Below, in pieces: positions 1-7,345 of a stretch of 8,671 bases of DNA. The notes below the pieces were generated by a model. It did no database searches. It had not been told where the DNA came from and saw only the letters and a program-made list of their open reading frames with translations. Every line of letters starts with the position of its first letter. Position 1 is the first letter of the stretch. The position numbers and the translations under genes were made by a program. Source of the stretch: Akkermansiaceae bacterium UBA2381 (GTDB lineage: Bacteria > Verrucomicrobiota > Verrucomicrobiia > Verrucomicrobiales > DEV007); NCBI GenBank assembly GCA_002344215.1, contig DDSV01000031.1, forward strand, positions 2,523 through 11,193, given 5' to 3'.

Positions 1-842
1 GTGTTGATCTCGCCGTTGTGCGCGATGAACCGGAACGGGTGCGAGAGCGGCCAGCTCGGGAAGGTGTTGGTCGAGAAACGGGTGTGCATCAGCGCGAGGG
101 CCGACTCGAAATCCGGGTCATGGAAATCGGGGAAATACTCCGCGAGCTGGCAGGGCGTGAGCATGCCCTTGTAAACCATCGTCTGCGACGAGAGGTTGGG
201 AATATAGAGATAGGAAGCTCCGGGGAAGGAGCTCGATTTGTTCCCGTGGACATCGGTGTATCCGTTGGGCAGCTCGTTGTTGCGGATCGCGTAGGCGACA
301 CGGCGACGGATGATGTAGAGCTTGCGCTCGAATTCGTTCGGATCGGTGATCGCGGGATCCTTGCCGACAAAAAGCTGGAAAATGGCCGGCTCGTAGCGAC
401 CCGAGGTCTTGCCGAGGATACCGCTCTTCACGGGGACGTGGCGCCAGCCGATGAACTCCTGGCCTTCTTCGTGGATGACATGTTCAAAGACTCGCTTTGC
501 GACATCACTCTCGCTCGGCTCGGGAGAAAGAAAGACAAGACCGGCACCGTAATCGCCCTCGGGCGGAAGGGTAATGCCCTTTTTCGCCATTTCCTTGCGG
601 AGGAATTTGTCGGGGATCTGCACGAGCATCCCCGCCCCGTCGCCTGTCGCCGGATCGGACCCGCTCGCACCGCGGTGGTCCATGTTCTCGTTCATCGTCA
701 AGGTCTTGAGGACGATGTCATGCGACCGTTTCCCTTTAAGATGAGCAATAAAGCCGACGCCGCAGGCGTCTTTCTCATGCGAAGGATCCCAGAGGCCCTG
801 AGGTGCGGGCCAGCCAAGCGGAGAGGTCTTCGATACGGACAT
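1..842 (-). CDS. gltB: Glutamate synthase large subunit, N-terminal part (runs off the left edge)
   Basis: The gene reads leftward from ATG at 842 and stays open for 280 codons to the window edge. It encodes the start of a glutamate synthase (GOGAT) large subunit, which hydrolyses glutamine and passes ammonia to 2-oxoglutarate in the cytoplasm. The class II glutamine amidotransferase domain is visible: KDACGVGFIAH carries the expected catalytic Cys27, followed by MDHRGASGSDPATGDGAG, then RFSTNTFPSWPLSHPFR and the HNGEIN oxyanion/glutamine-binding motif near the edge. In characterised GOGATs a short propeptide is removed so that this Cys becomes the N-terminus; here that would be 26 residues. 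No clear Shine-Dalgarno sequence precedes the ATG. The start is set by the usual short distance to the catalytic Cys. The gene is divergent from a second, complete gltB at 1232 and is clearly a different sequence (for example an extra GYTDVHGNKSSSFPGAS segment), so the two are paralogues, not a recent duplication. Whether it is NADPH-, NADH- or ferredoxin-dependent cannot be told from this part. Confidence 0.93.
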   Translation of the reverse strand, partial: MSVSKTSPLGWPAPQGLWDPSHEKDACGVGFIAHLKGKRSHDIVLKTLTMNENMDHRGASGSDPATGDGAGMLVQIPDKFLRKEMAKKGITLPPEGDYGAGLVFLSPEPSESDVAKRVFEHVIHEEGQEFIGWRHVPVKSGILGKTSGRYEPAIFQLFVGKDPAITDPNEFERKLYIIRRRVAYAIRNNELPNGYTDVHGNKSSSFPGASYLYIPNLSSQTMVYKGMLTPCQLAEYFPDFHDPDFESALALMHTRFSTNTFPSWPLSHPFRFIAHNGEIN

Positions 843-868
843 GGAATTCGGTAGCGTGGAGTAGTTGA

Positions 869-904
869 GAAAATAAAATCAGAACCCCGGAACCGGCACC
901 GGGG
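869..904 (-). terminator. Terminator-like hairpin in the leader of the leftward gltB
   Basis: Read on the minus strand, a 6-bp G+C stem (CCCCGG/CCGGGG, forward positions 885-890 and 899-904) with an 8-nt loop is followed by a T-rich run (TTCTGATTTTATTTTC). It lies 27-63 nt upstream of the leftward gltB start, so it would act as an attenuator if transcription begins above 905. The T-tract is interrupted and the stem is short, so this is only a candidate. Confidence 0.3.
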
Positions 905-1037
905 GGGCAACAGTATCGGAAGTTTCAAAAAATCCAATATTCAAAATAGCAGGTAAGCTCTGAATTTGACTAAAAGGAGTCTTAAAATTCCGAAAATTCG
1001 AGGTTATCCGCCGGATTATACGATGTTTTCAGCACGA

Positions 1038-1164
1038 AGTATTCCCACGGCGGGTACTTATTTCGGGAGTTTAGGACAAAATCGAGGGGACTCTTCCCCT
1101 TTAGCATGGCTTCCCGCCATTTCCCGGAGGTGCCGATTTTGTCCCTCATATTGGCACGAATACT
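1038..1164. repeat. Nested inverted repeat (127 bp) upstream of gltB
   Basis: The core is a perfect 11-bp inverted repeat, GGACAAAATCG at 1074-1084 and CGATTTTGTCC at 1134-1144. An outer 7-bp pair, AGTATTC at 1038-1044 and GAATACT at 1158-1164, is nested around it. Inside the core are two small hairpins: GGGGA-CTCT-TCCCC (1086-1099) and ATGGC-TTCCC-GCCAT (1106-1120). As RNA this would form a closing helix with a multi-branched junction. The outer left arm can instead pair locally (AGTA 1038-1041 with the following TACT near 1055), giving mutually exclusive folds. It could be a cis-regulatory leader of gltB or a small non-autonomous palindromic mobile element; the sequence alone does not decide. 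Confidence 0.6.
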
Positions 1165-1171
1165 GACCACA

Positions 1172-1214
1172 AGGACCCGAGGGAGGGCATGTCCTGAGGC
1201 TATCCGACCCTCCC
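1172..1214 (+). promoter_or_regulatory. Possible H-type pseudoknot just before the gltB start
   Basis: Two helices interlock. AGGAC (1172-1176) can pair with GTCCT (1191-1195), and GGGAGGG (1181-1187), which lies in that loop, can pair with CCCTCCC (1208-1214). Implied loops are 4, 3 and 12 nt. The element ends 17 nt before the gltB ATG at 1232, so it could affect ribosome access. A two-codon frame ATG-TCC-TGA (1189-1197) directly follows the purine run, which resembles a Shine-Dalgarno sequence. No known riboswitch family was recognised. Confidence 0.35.
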
Positions 1215-1231
1215 CGTCGCACCCCCCAGTC

Positions 1232-4200
1232 ATGAGCAAATACCTGAAATACCCCGAAACCGCGAACAGCCTTCACCTTCCCGAACTTGAGCGTGATTCG
1301 TGCGGCGTCGGTGTCGTCGCTCATATTAAAGGGGAACGCAGCTACCGGGTCCTGCGCCTCGGGCTCGACTCGGTTTCGAATGTGACCCATCGCGGCGCGG
1401 TCAACTCTGATGGCAAAACGGGCGACGGAGCCGGGGTCATGACACATATCCCCTACAAAATTCTCCGACCTGCCATCGCCGAACTGGGAGGGACCCTCGA
1501 ATCGGACACCGACCTCGCCGTGGGGGTCTTTTTCCTCCCCGCCGACCGCAGCGACGATCAGGTCAAGGCAAAGACCATCGCCGAGGGAGTGCTGCGCCGC
1601 CGCGGTTTCGGTATTTTCGGATGGCGCGAGGTCCCCGTGAACCCCGACGCTCTCGGGCAGCTCGCGCTCGACACGATGCCCGTCATCCTCCATCTCCTCC
1701 TCACCCGCCCCGCCGGGCTCGACGACGAGGCCTTCGAGCGACAGCTCTACCTTGGACGCCGCGAGATCGAGGACCTCGCCAACACCGAATTGATCCGGGG
1801 CTTTTATATTCCCTCGCTGAGCAGCCGTCTCATCAACTACAAGGGCTTCATGGTCGCCTCGACCGTGGAGGAATTTTATCTCGACCTCGTCAACGAGGAC
1901 TTCGAAACCGCGGTCTGCCTCTATCACCAGCGCTTTTCCACGAATACCTTCCCGACCTGGGCGCTCGCCCAGCCCTTCCGCATGCTCTGCCACAATGGGG
2001 AAATCAATACGGTGCGGGGCAATCGCAACTGGTTCCGCGCCCGCATCGGTCAGTTCCAGAGCGAGATCTGGGGCGAAGACCTGAAGTTCCTCCACAACGC
2101 CCTCGATCCGCACGGCTCCGACTCGGCCAGCCTCGACTCGGCACTGGAGTTGCTCGTCCTCTCGGGTCGCTCCGTGCCGCACGCGATGTCCATGCTCGTG
2201 CCGCCGGCGTGGAAGATCGACCCCTTCACCAGCGAGGCGGTCGAGGATTTTTATCGCTATCACAGTTGCTTCAGCGAACCCTGGGACGGACCGGCCGCGC
2301 TCGCGTTTTCCGACGGACGCACCGTCGCCGCCTGCCTCGACCGCAACGGACTGCGCCCCGCCCGTTACAAAATCACGACCGACGGGATTTTCTCACTCGG
2401 TTCCGAAGTCGGGACCTGTTTTCTCCCTGACGACATGATCGCGAAGAAGGGCCGTCTCGCTCCCGGCGAAATGATCGTGATCGATACGATCAAGGGTGAG
2501 GTGATATTTAATAATGAGGTCAAAGAACAACTCGCCGCGCAGCAGCCCTATGGCAAATGGCTCAAAGAGAATCAAATTCGTCTCTCCGAGGTGGTTGATC
2601 CCGCCCCACGCGCCGAAGCCGATGCGCCTCATGATCCCCTGACTCTTTCCCAGCTCCAAGTCGCCAACGGCCTCAATCAGGAGGAGCTCGACATGATCTT
2701 CACTCCCATGGCCGCGACCGGACAGGAGGCGATCTACTCGATGGGAGACGATGCCGCGCTCCCGGTTTTGTCACGACAGCCGAAGGTGCTCTTTACCTAC
2801 TTTAAGCAGCTCTTCGCCCAGGTCACGAACCCGCCCATCGATCCCATCCGCGAGTATCTCGTGATGTCCCTCGAAGCGGATCTCGGACCCGAGCGCAACA
2901 TTCTCGTGGAGGATCCCGAACATGCGCGGGTCGTGCATCTGCCCTCGCCCCTGCTCTTCACCCACCAGCTCGAAGCACTCAAGGCACACGATCTCCTCCC
3001 CGCCCGCACCATCGACATGACCTGGCCGCTCCTGAGCGGACCCGACGGACTCAGTGACGCCCTGCAGGACCTCTGTGAAAAGGCCGAAGCAGCGGTGCAC
3101 AACGGGGCGAAACTCCTCGTCCTCTCGGATCGTTCCATTAATCACGAGCGCGTCGGCATTCCCTCCCTCATCGCTGTCGGCGCGGTGCATCACTACCTCA
3201 GTCAGGTAAAGAAGCGCATGCACACCAGCCTCATCGTCGATACCGCCGAGGCGCGAGACACCCATCACATGGCCTGCCTCATCGGCTTCGGCGCGACCGC
3301 GGTCTGCCCCTGGCTCGCCCACGAGACCGTCCGCGAACTGGTCGAGAAAAACGCGAAGGGAAAATTCGACGGCATCTCCATCGAGAAGGCCCTGACAAAG
3401 TACCATCAATCCCTTGAGAAAGGCATCCTCAAGATCATGTCGAAGATGGGCATCTCCGTCCTCAACAGCTATCAGGGTGCTCAGATCTTCGAAGCCGTCG
3501 GTATCTCCCAACCGGTCATCAAACGATGTTTTGCGGGGACCCCCTCACAGATCGCCGGGGTCGGCTTTTACGAAATCGCCGCCGAGAGCATCGCCCGCCA
3601 CACCGCCGCTTTCCGCAATGCGGTCCCGAATGAGAAAGGCGAGCTCGATCTCGGGGACCCCGGCTTTTTCCGCTTCCGTCGCGACGGGGAGGTCCACGCC
3701 GTCAGTGGCGGGGTGATCAAAAATTTCCACACCTTCGTGAAGAGCAACAAGCCGGAAGACTACGAGAAATACCTCGAAGAGCTGAAGCTCAATCAGCCGC
3801 ATGCCCTCCACGACCTCTTCGAACTGGTTCCCAATGAGCAAGGCCCCATCCCCCTCGATGAGGTCGAGCCCATCGAGAGCGTGCGTCGTCGTTTCACGAC
3901 CGCCGCCATGTCACTCGGGGCGATCAGTCCCGAAGCCCACGAGACCCTCGCCATCGCGATGAACCGCATCGGAGGAAAATCCGACAGCGGCGAGGGCGGC
4001 GAGGACCCGCGCCGCTACAAGCCCTACGCCAACGGAGACTGGGGCAATTCCAAAATCAAGCAGGTCGCCTCGGGGCGCTTCGGCGTCAGCGCGGCCTACC
4101 TCATGTCCGCCGAGGAGATTGAAATCAAGATGGCACAGGGAGCCAAGCCCGGCGAGGGCGGGCAGTTGCCGGGGTCCAAGGTCAACGGACTCATCGCGCG

Positions 4201-5794
4201 GCTCCGCAACACCCAGCCGGGCGTCACCCTCATTTCCCCGCCGCCCCATCACGACATCTATTCGATCGAGGATCTCGCGCAGCTCATTCACGATCTGAAG
4301 CAAATCAACCCGACCGCCAAGGTCACCGTCAAACTCGTTGCCGAGACCGGAGTCGGCACCGTCGCCGCCGGGGTCGCCAAGGCGAAGGCCGATATCATCC
4401 TCATCTCCGGACACGACGGCGGCACCGGAGCCTCGCCCATCAGTTCGATCAAACACGCCGGCCTGCCCTGGGAGCTCGGTCTCGCCGAGGCGCAGCAGGT
4501 CCTTCTCCTCAACGGCCTCCGCAACCGGGTCACCCTGCGGACCGATGGCGGTCTCCGCTCGGGTCTCGACATCATCCACGCCGCCATTCTCGGAGCTGAG
4601 GAATACAACTTCGGCACCATCGCCCTCATCGCGATGGGCTGCGTCTACGTGCGCCGCTGCCACCTCAACAACTGCCCCGTCGGTGTCGCGACTCAGGATC
4701 CGAAATACCGCGCCAAGTTCAAAGGCGAAGTCGATCACGTCGTGAACTTCTTCAACGCCGTCTCCGAAGAGGTGCGTCAGCACATGGCCACCCTCGGCGT
4801 GAGAAAACTCGACGACCTCATCGGCCGCCCCGAGTACCTGCGCCAGCGCAAGCTTGCCGATCATCCCAAGGCCAACCTCATCGATCTCAGCCGCATCCTC
4901 GCCGACGTCGGCAAACAGACAGGGAAAGACCTCCCCCGCATCTGCCTGCAGGATCGCAACGACGGCATCCAGAAAGAGCCGCCGCTCGATGATCAGATCC
5001 TCGCTGACCTCGGCGACAAAATCGAAAAGAAGGAAGCGGCTACTCTCTCTTACCCCGTCAAAAACACCCATCGCAACATCGGCACCCGCCTCTCCGGAGC
5101 GGTCGCGAGGTTGCATGGTGACCACGGGCTCAAGGAGGGCACCCTCGACATCACCCTCACCGGCAGCGCAGGTCAGTCCTTCGGCACCTTCCTTTGCGGC
5201 GGGATCCGGCTCACCCTCATCGGCGAGGCCAACGACTATGTTGGCAAAGGCATGGCCGGAGGCGAGATCCGCATCAAGCCGGTCGACAGGCGCAGCTTTG
5301 ATCCGGCGGAAAACTCCATCCTCGGCAACACCGTCATGTACGGCGCTTCGGGCGGACGCCTCTTTGCGAACGGACGCGGTGGCGAGCGCTTCTGCGTGCG
5401 CAACTCGGGTGGCATCGCCGTCGTCGAGGGCATAGGAGACCACGGCTGCGAGTACATGACAAACGGAACGGTGGTCGTATTAGGCTCTACCGGGAAAAAC
5501 TTCGGAGCCGGCATGAGCGGTGGCGAGGCCTTCATCTACGACGAAGAGGGCCGCTTCGAGAAGCTCTTCAACGACGAGATGGTCGAGATCGTGCGTCTCC
5601 CCGAAGACGGACCCTCCGCCACGAAGTTGAAAGGATTGATCGAAGCCCACGTCGCCGCCACCGGTCGCGGAAAGGGTCAGGCGATTCTCGACGACTGGAG
5701 CGCTTCGCTTGCGAAGTTCTGGCGGGTCAAACCAAAGGGCGGGCTGGCGGAGACGGTTCCTGTGAAGGCGGGAGAGATGGTGGGGAAGGGGTGA
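1232..5794 (+). CDS. gltB: Glutamate synthase large (alpha) subunit, complete
   Basis: This 1520-aa protein is full length for GOGAT large subunits, which make two glutamates from glutamine and 2-oxoglutarate. Domains in order: class II glutamine amidotransferase (about 24-420) with catalytic Cys24 in RDSCGVG, RFSTNTFPTW and HNGEINTVRGNRNW; a central domain (about 467-770); the FMN/2-oxoglutarate synthase barrel (about 863-1235) with GAKPGEGGQLPG, SPPPHHDIYSIEDLAQL and GHDGGTGASP near 1060; 3Fe-4S cysteines C1137, C1143 and C1148 (Cx5Cx4C); and a C-terminal Gly-rich beta-helix (about 1276-1475). The stretch at about 920-945 runs directly from GGEDP to NGDWGNSKIKQ without the ferredoxin-loop insertion of cyanobacterial/plant enzymes, so a NAD(P)H type working with GltD is inferred. 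An in-frame ATG at 1106 exists, but family similarity begins only at 1232, which was therefore chosen. The 3' end overlaps the convergent integrase gene by 118 bp, and no gltD follows. Confidence 0.97.
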   Translation: MSKYLKYPETANSLHLPELERDSCGVGVVAHIKGERSYRVLRLGLDSVSNVTHRGAVNSDGKTGDGAGVMTHIPYKILRPAIAELGGTLESDTDLAVGVFFLPADRSDDQVKAKTIAEGVLRRRGFGIFGWREVPVNPDALGQLALDTMPVILHLLLTRPAGLDDEAFERQLYLGRREIEDLANTELIRGFYIPSLSSRLINYKGFMVASTVEEFYLDLVNEDFETAVCLYHQRFSTNTFPTWALAQPFRMLCHNGEINTVRGNRNWFRARIGQFQSEIWGEDLKFLHNALDPHGSDSASLDSALELLVLSGRSVPHAMSMLVPPAWKIDPFTSEAVEDFYRYHSCFSEPWDGPAALAFSDGRTVAACLDRNGLRPARYKITTDGIFSLGSEVGTCFLPDDMIAKKGRLAPGEMIVIDTIKGEVIFNNEVKEQLAAQQPYGKWLKENQIRLSEVVDPAPRAEADAPHDPLTLSQLQVANGLNQEELDMIFTPMAATGQEAIYSMGDDAALPVLSRQPKVLFTYFKQLFAQVTNPPIDPIREYLVMSLEADLGPERNILVEDPEHARVVHLPSPLLFTHQLEALKAHDLLPARTIDMTWPLLSGPDGLSDALQDLCEKAEAAVHNGAKLLVLSDRSINHERVGIPSLIAVGAVHHYLSQVKKRMHTSLIVDTAEARDTHHMACLIGFGATAVCPWLAHETVRELVEKNAKGKFDGISIEKALTKYHQSLEKGILKIMSKMGISVLNSYQGAQIFEAVGISQPVIKRCFAGTPSQIAGVGFYEIAAESIARHTAAFRNAVPNEKGELDLGDPGFFRFRRDGEVHAVSGGVIKNFHTFVKSNKPEDYEKYLEELKLNQPHALHDLFELVPNEQGPIPLDEVEPIESVRRRFTTAAMSLGAISPEAHETLAIAMNRIGGKSDSGEGGEDPRRYKPYANGDWGNSKIKQVASGRFGVSAAYLMSAEEIEIKMAQGAKPGEGGQLPGSKVNGLIARLRNTQPGVTLISPPPHHDIYSIEDLAQLIHDLKQINPTAKVTVKLVAETGVGTVAAGVAKAKADIILISGHDGGTGASPISSIKHAGLPWELGLAEAQQVLLLNGLRNRVTLRTDGGLRSGLDIIHAAILGAEEYNFGTIALIAMGCVYVRRCHLNNCPVGVATQDPKYRAKFKGEVDHVVNFFNAVSEEVRQHMATLGVRKLDDLIGRPEYLRQRKLADHPKANLIDLSRILADVGKQTGKDLPRICLQDRNDGIQKEPPLDDQILADLGDKIEKKEAATLSYPVKNTHRNIGTRLSGAVARLHGDHGLKEGTLDITLTGSAGQSFGTFLCGGIRLTLIGEANDYVGKGMAGGEIRIKPVDRRSFDPAENSILGNTVMYGASGGRLFANGRGGERFCVRNSGGIAVVEGIGDHGCEYMTNGTVVVLGSTGKNFGAGMSGGEAFIYDEEGRFEKLFNDEMVEIVRLPEDGPSATKLKGLIEAHVAATGRGKGQAILDDWSASLAKFWRVKPKGGLAETVPVKAGEMVGKG

Positions 5795-7050
5795 GATTCG
5801 TCGCCTTCGATCCGGTCGAGAGGACTTCGCACGCCGCAAGCGCTGAGGTTCTGCGCGACGTGCGTGTAGATCTCCGTCGTCTTCACATCCGCGTGCCCGA
5901 GCAATTCCTGCAAGGTTCGTATATCTGTTCCCGCTTCGAGGAGATGGGTGGCGAACGAATGGCGGAGGTCGTGCGACTTCACCCGCTTTTCGATCCCAGC
6001 CGCGCGTACCGCTTCCCGCAGTGCCCGGGTGTAAAACTCGTCGTGGAGATGATGGCGACGCCGTATCCCCGACTCCGGATCGACCGAAAGGTTCAGCGCC
6101 GGAAAAATCCAGAACCATTCCCATCGCTCACCCGCCTTTGGCATTTTGCGCGCCAGTGCTTTGGGAAGGGCGACCCCCGGAAACCCGGCTGCGCGATCCG
6201 CCTCATGCATTTCCCGCAACTGGAGTTTCCAGGCGCCGAGCCGGGCGGCAACCGACTGCGGTAGCACGGTGACTCTGTCGCGATCCCCTTTCCCGGCGCG
6301 TATCGTGACCTGTCTCCGCTCCACATCAATGTCTTTGATCCGTAGATTCAGCAACTCGGTCAGACGCAATCCCGCGCCATACTGGATCTCGGCGGCAAGC
6401 CGGCAGGTCGGAGGCAACTTGGACAACACCGCCGCAACTTCCCGTATGCTCAGGACCACGGGGACACGTTTGGGAGTTTTGCGGAATTTGACCTGCAGAT
6501 CCACGTCCTCTTTTTTGCAGACATCCTTGAAAAAGAACGCCAGCCCGTTCAAGGCCTGCTTCTGAGTGGCGTAGCTGACCTTCTGATCCGTGACCAGCCA
6601 GCTCAACCACATCCGGGCGCGCTCCGGGTCCATCACCGTTCTTTCATCACCCGCCCACCGCGCGTAGCGACCGGCCCAGCCGGCATAAGTTTGGCGGGTG
6701 CGGAGAGCAAGGCCCCGCCGTCCTCCGGCCCGATCGACCGCGAGGCGGACCCGTTCCTCCAGAGAGAGCGCGTTTCGACCGTTCTTTTCGCAAAAGGTCA
6801 ACCACTGCAGATACCACCGTATCGCCTCCGCCCACTGGTCGAGTTGCCAGACCTCGCGGGGTTTCGCGCGGACTTGTGCCTTCCAGAACAAGGCAGCCGA
6901 TTCCCGACCGGGAATCGCACCCCGGGTCATGCGCCACTTCTCATACCAACCCAGAATCATTTCGAATCCCGACTTTTCAGAACGAGTGAGATCGCGTGAT
7001 GCCTGAAGGTCAGCCCGCCACGTATTGATGTTCGTTTGTTCCGTGTTCAT
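5677..7050 (-). CDS. intI: Integron integrase (IntI family tyrosine recombinase)
   Basis: This 457-aa tyrosine recombinase catalyses attI x attC and attC x attC exchange to move gene cassettes. Catalytic residues are all present: R229 (GAGLRLTEL), K254 (AGKGDRDR), H360 and R363 (HDLRHSFATHLLEAG), H386 (ELLGHADVKTT) and nucleophile Y395 (IYTHV). The IntI-specific extra domain is clear at about 290-345 (GVALPKALARK, WEWFWIFP, SGIRRRHHLHDEFY), as is the IntI-typical tail motif GVRSPLD (406-412). A SAM-like core-binding domain spans about 112-190. Residues 1-110 form a Trp-rich N-terminal extension absent from the ~337-aa class 1 enzyme. ATG 7050 was chosen because a good Shine-Dalgarno sequence (AAAGGAG) lies 5 nt upstream; the frame stays open to 7236 but without such a site. 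Residues 419-457, after the family's normal end, are encoded antisense to the gltB 3' end, suggesting read-through into target DNA at the integration junction. Confidence 0.95.
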   Translation of the reverse strand: MNTEQTNINTWRADLQASRDLTRSEKSGFEMILGWYEKWRMTRGAIPGRESAALFWKAQVRAKPREVWQLDQWAEAIRWYLQWLTFCEKNGRNALSLEERVRLAVDRAGGRRGLALRTRQTYAGWAGRYARWAGDERTVMDPERARMWLSWLVTDQKVSYATQKQALNGLAFFFKDVCKKEDVDLQVKFRKTPKRVPVVLSIREVAAVLSKLPPTCRLAAEIQYGAGLRLTELLNLRIKDIDVERRQVTIRAGKGDRDRVTVLPQSVAARLGAWKLQLREMHEADRAAGFPGVALPKALARKMPKAGERWEWFWIFPALNLSVDPESGIRRRHHLHDEFYTRALREAVRAAGIEKRVKSHDLRHSFATHLLEAGTDIRTLQELLGHADVKTTEIYTHVAQNLSACGVRSPLDRIEGDESHPFPTISPAFTGTVSASPPFGLTRQNFASEALQSSRIA

Positions 7051-7054
7051 AAAA

Positions 7055-7063
7055 ACTCCTTTT
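7055..7063 (-). promoter_or_regulatory. Ribosome binding site that fixes the intI start
   Basis: On the minus strand AAAAGGAGT precedes ATG 7050 with 5 nt between the GGAG core and the start codon. It decides for this start over upstream in-frame codons near 7233-7236. It is the best Shine-Dalgarno match in the window; both gltB genes lack one. Confidence 0.75.
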
Positions 7064-7241
7064 ACGAAAACGGAGGGGGAAATCAAATGGAAAAATGCTC
7101 CTTCGCTTTTCCCGAAAATTCGCCAGAATTGACCGTCCGATATTTTAAGAAAATTCCCGCGATCTTCAGCGAAAGCGGACCTTTCAGACGGCCAAATCAA
7201 AATATGAAAGATCGAACGGCAGGGTGAACCCATCAAAACCC

Positions 7242-7270
7242 TTGACCTGACGGGCGGAAATGGATCTCAT
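7242..7270 (+). promoter_or_regulatory. Candidate cassette promoter (Pc)
   Basis: A -35-like TTGACC (7242-7247, five of six to consensus) is followed after 17 bp by TCTCAT (7265-7270, four of six to the -10 consensus). It points into the cassette array about 75 nt before the first cassette gene, where a cassette promoter would be expected. Assignment rests only on motif and spacing. Confidence 0.35.
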
Positions 7271-7333
7271 CATGGTCGTCCACGGCGCAGATTGCGGAGA
7301 ATGATATCGGGAGCGAAGTGGACTACTAATACT

Positions 7334-7340
7334 GTTGTGC
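7334..7340 (+). other. Probable attI recombination point
   Basis: GTTGTGC matches the integron core consensus GTTRRRY at six of seven positions. The inferred exchange point is between G7334 and T7335. It lies 12 nt before the ATG of the first cassette gene, the same spacing as for the later cassettes (12-28 nt). Outer attI elements were not identified. Confidence 0.45.
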
Positions 7341-7345
7341 TTGAG

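Larger units (their letters stand above)
843..1231. other. Divergent intergenic region between the two gltB paralogues
   Basis: This 389-bp stretch holds no gene I can support. It must contain the starts of transcription for both divergent glutamate synthase genes. The part at about 865-1005 is A+T-rich, unlike the flanking genes, and is the likeliest promoter area, but I find no convincing -35/-10 pair on either strand. The right half is rich in inverted repeats, annotated separately. Neither start codon has a recognisable Shine-Dalgarno sequence directly upstream. Confidence 0.7.
7051..7345. other. intI-cassette intergenic region (promoters and attI expected)
   Basis: This is 295 bp between the divergent integrase and first cassette genes. 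The part next to intI (7051-7215) is A+T-rich and should hold the integrase promoter. It contains an inverted repeat, GATCTTCA at 7161-7168 with TGAAAGATC at 7205-7213 (one bulged base), around a smaller GAAAG-CGGAC-CTTTC hairpin (7171-7185). In integrons this interval also carries attI and often the cassette promoter Pc; candidates for both are listed separately. No gene is supported here. Confidence 0.6.

Noticed and set aside
18..854. Long plus-strand open frame (278 codons)
   Set aside because: It is the exact antisense of the leftward gltB, whose motifs (DACGVGF, RFSTNTF, HNGEIN) are unmistakable; the plus-strand translation is rich in Arg/Gly/Glu with no family features.
981..1002. CCGAAAATTCG shared with 7112-7122, considered as a common operator
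   Set aside because: An 11-base match between two A+T-rich intergenic stretches is expected by chance in a window of this size.
1106..1231. Upstream in-frame ATG extending gltB by 42 residues
   Set aside because: The added residues lie in the inverted-repeat element and do not resemble GOGAT propeptides; the start at 1232 puts the catalytic Cys at 24, a normal distance.
1058..2263. Minus-strand open frame of 401 codons, and a similar one at 3911-5443
   Set aside because: Both are antisense to conserved gltB domains and arise from the G/C-rich third codon position; no independent motif or start signal.
5791..6264. Plus-strand frame starting at the gltB stop, considered as gltD or a downstream gene
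   Set aside because: It is antisense to the catalytic domain of intI and shows no GltD FAD/NADPH-binding motifs.
7051..7236. Longer integrase start giving 519 residues
   Set aside because: No ribosome binding site upstream of 7236, A+T-rich promoter-like sequence in the extension, and an excellent Shine-Dalgarno sequence before ATG 7050.
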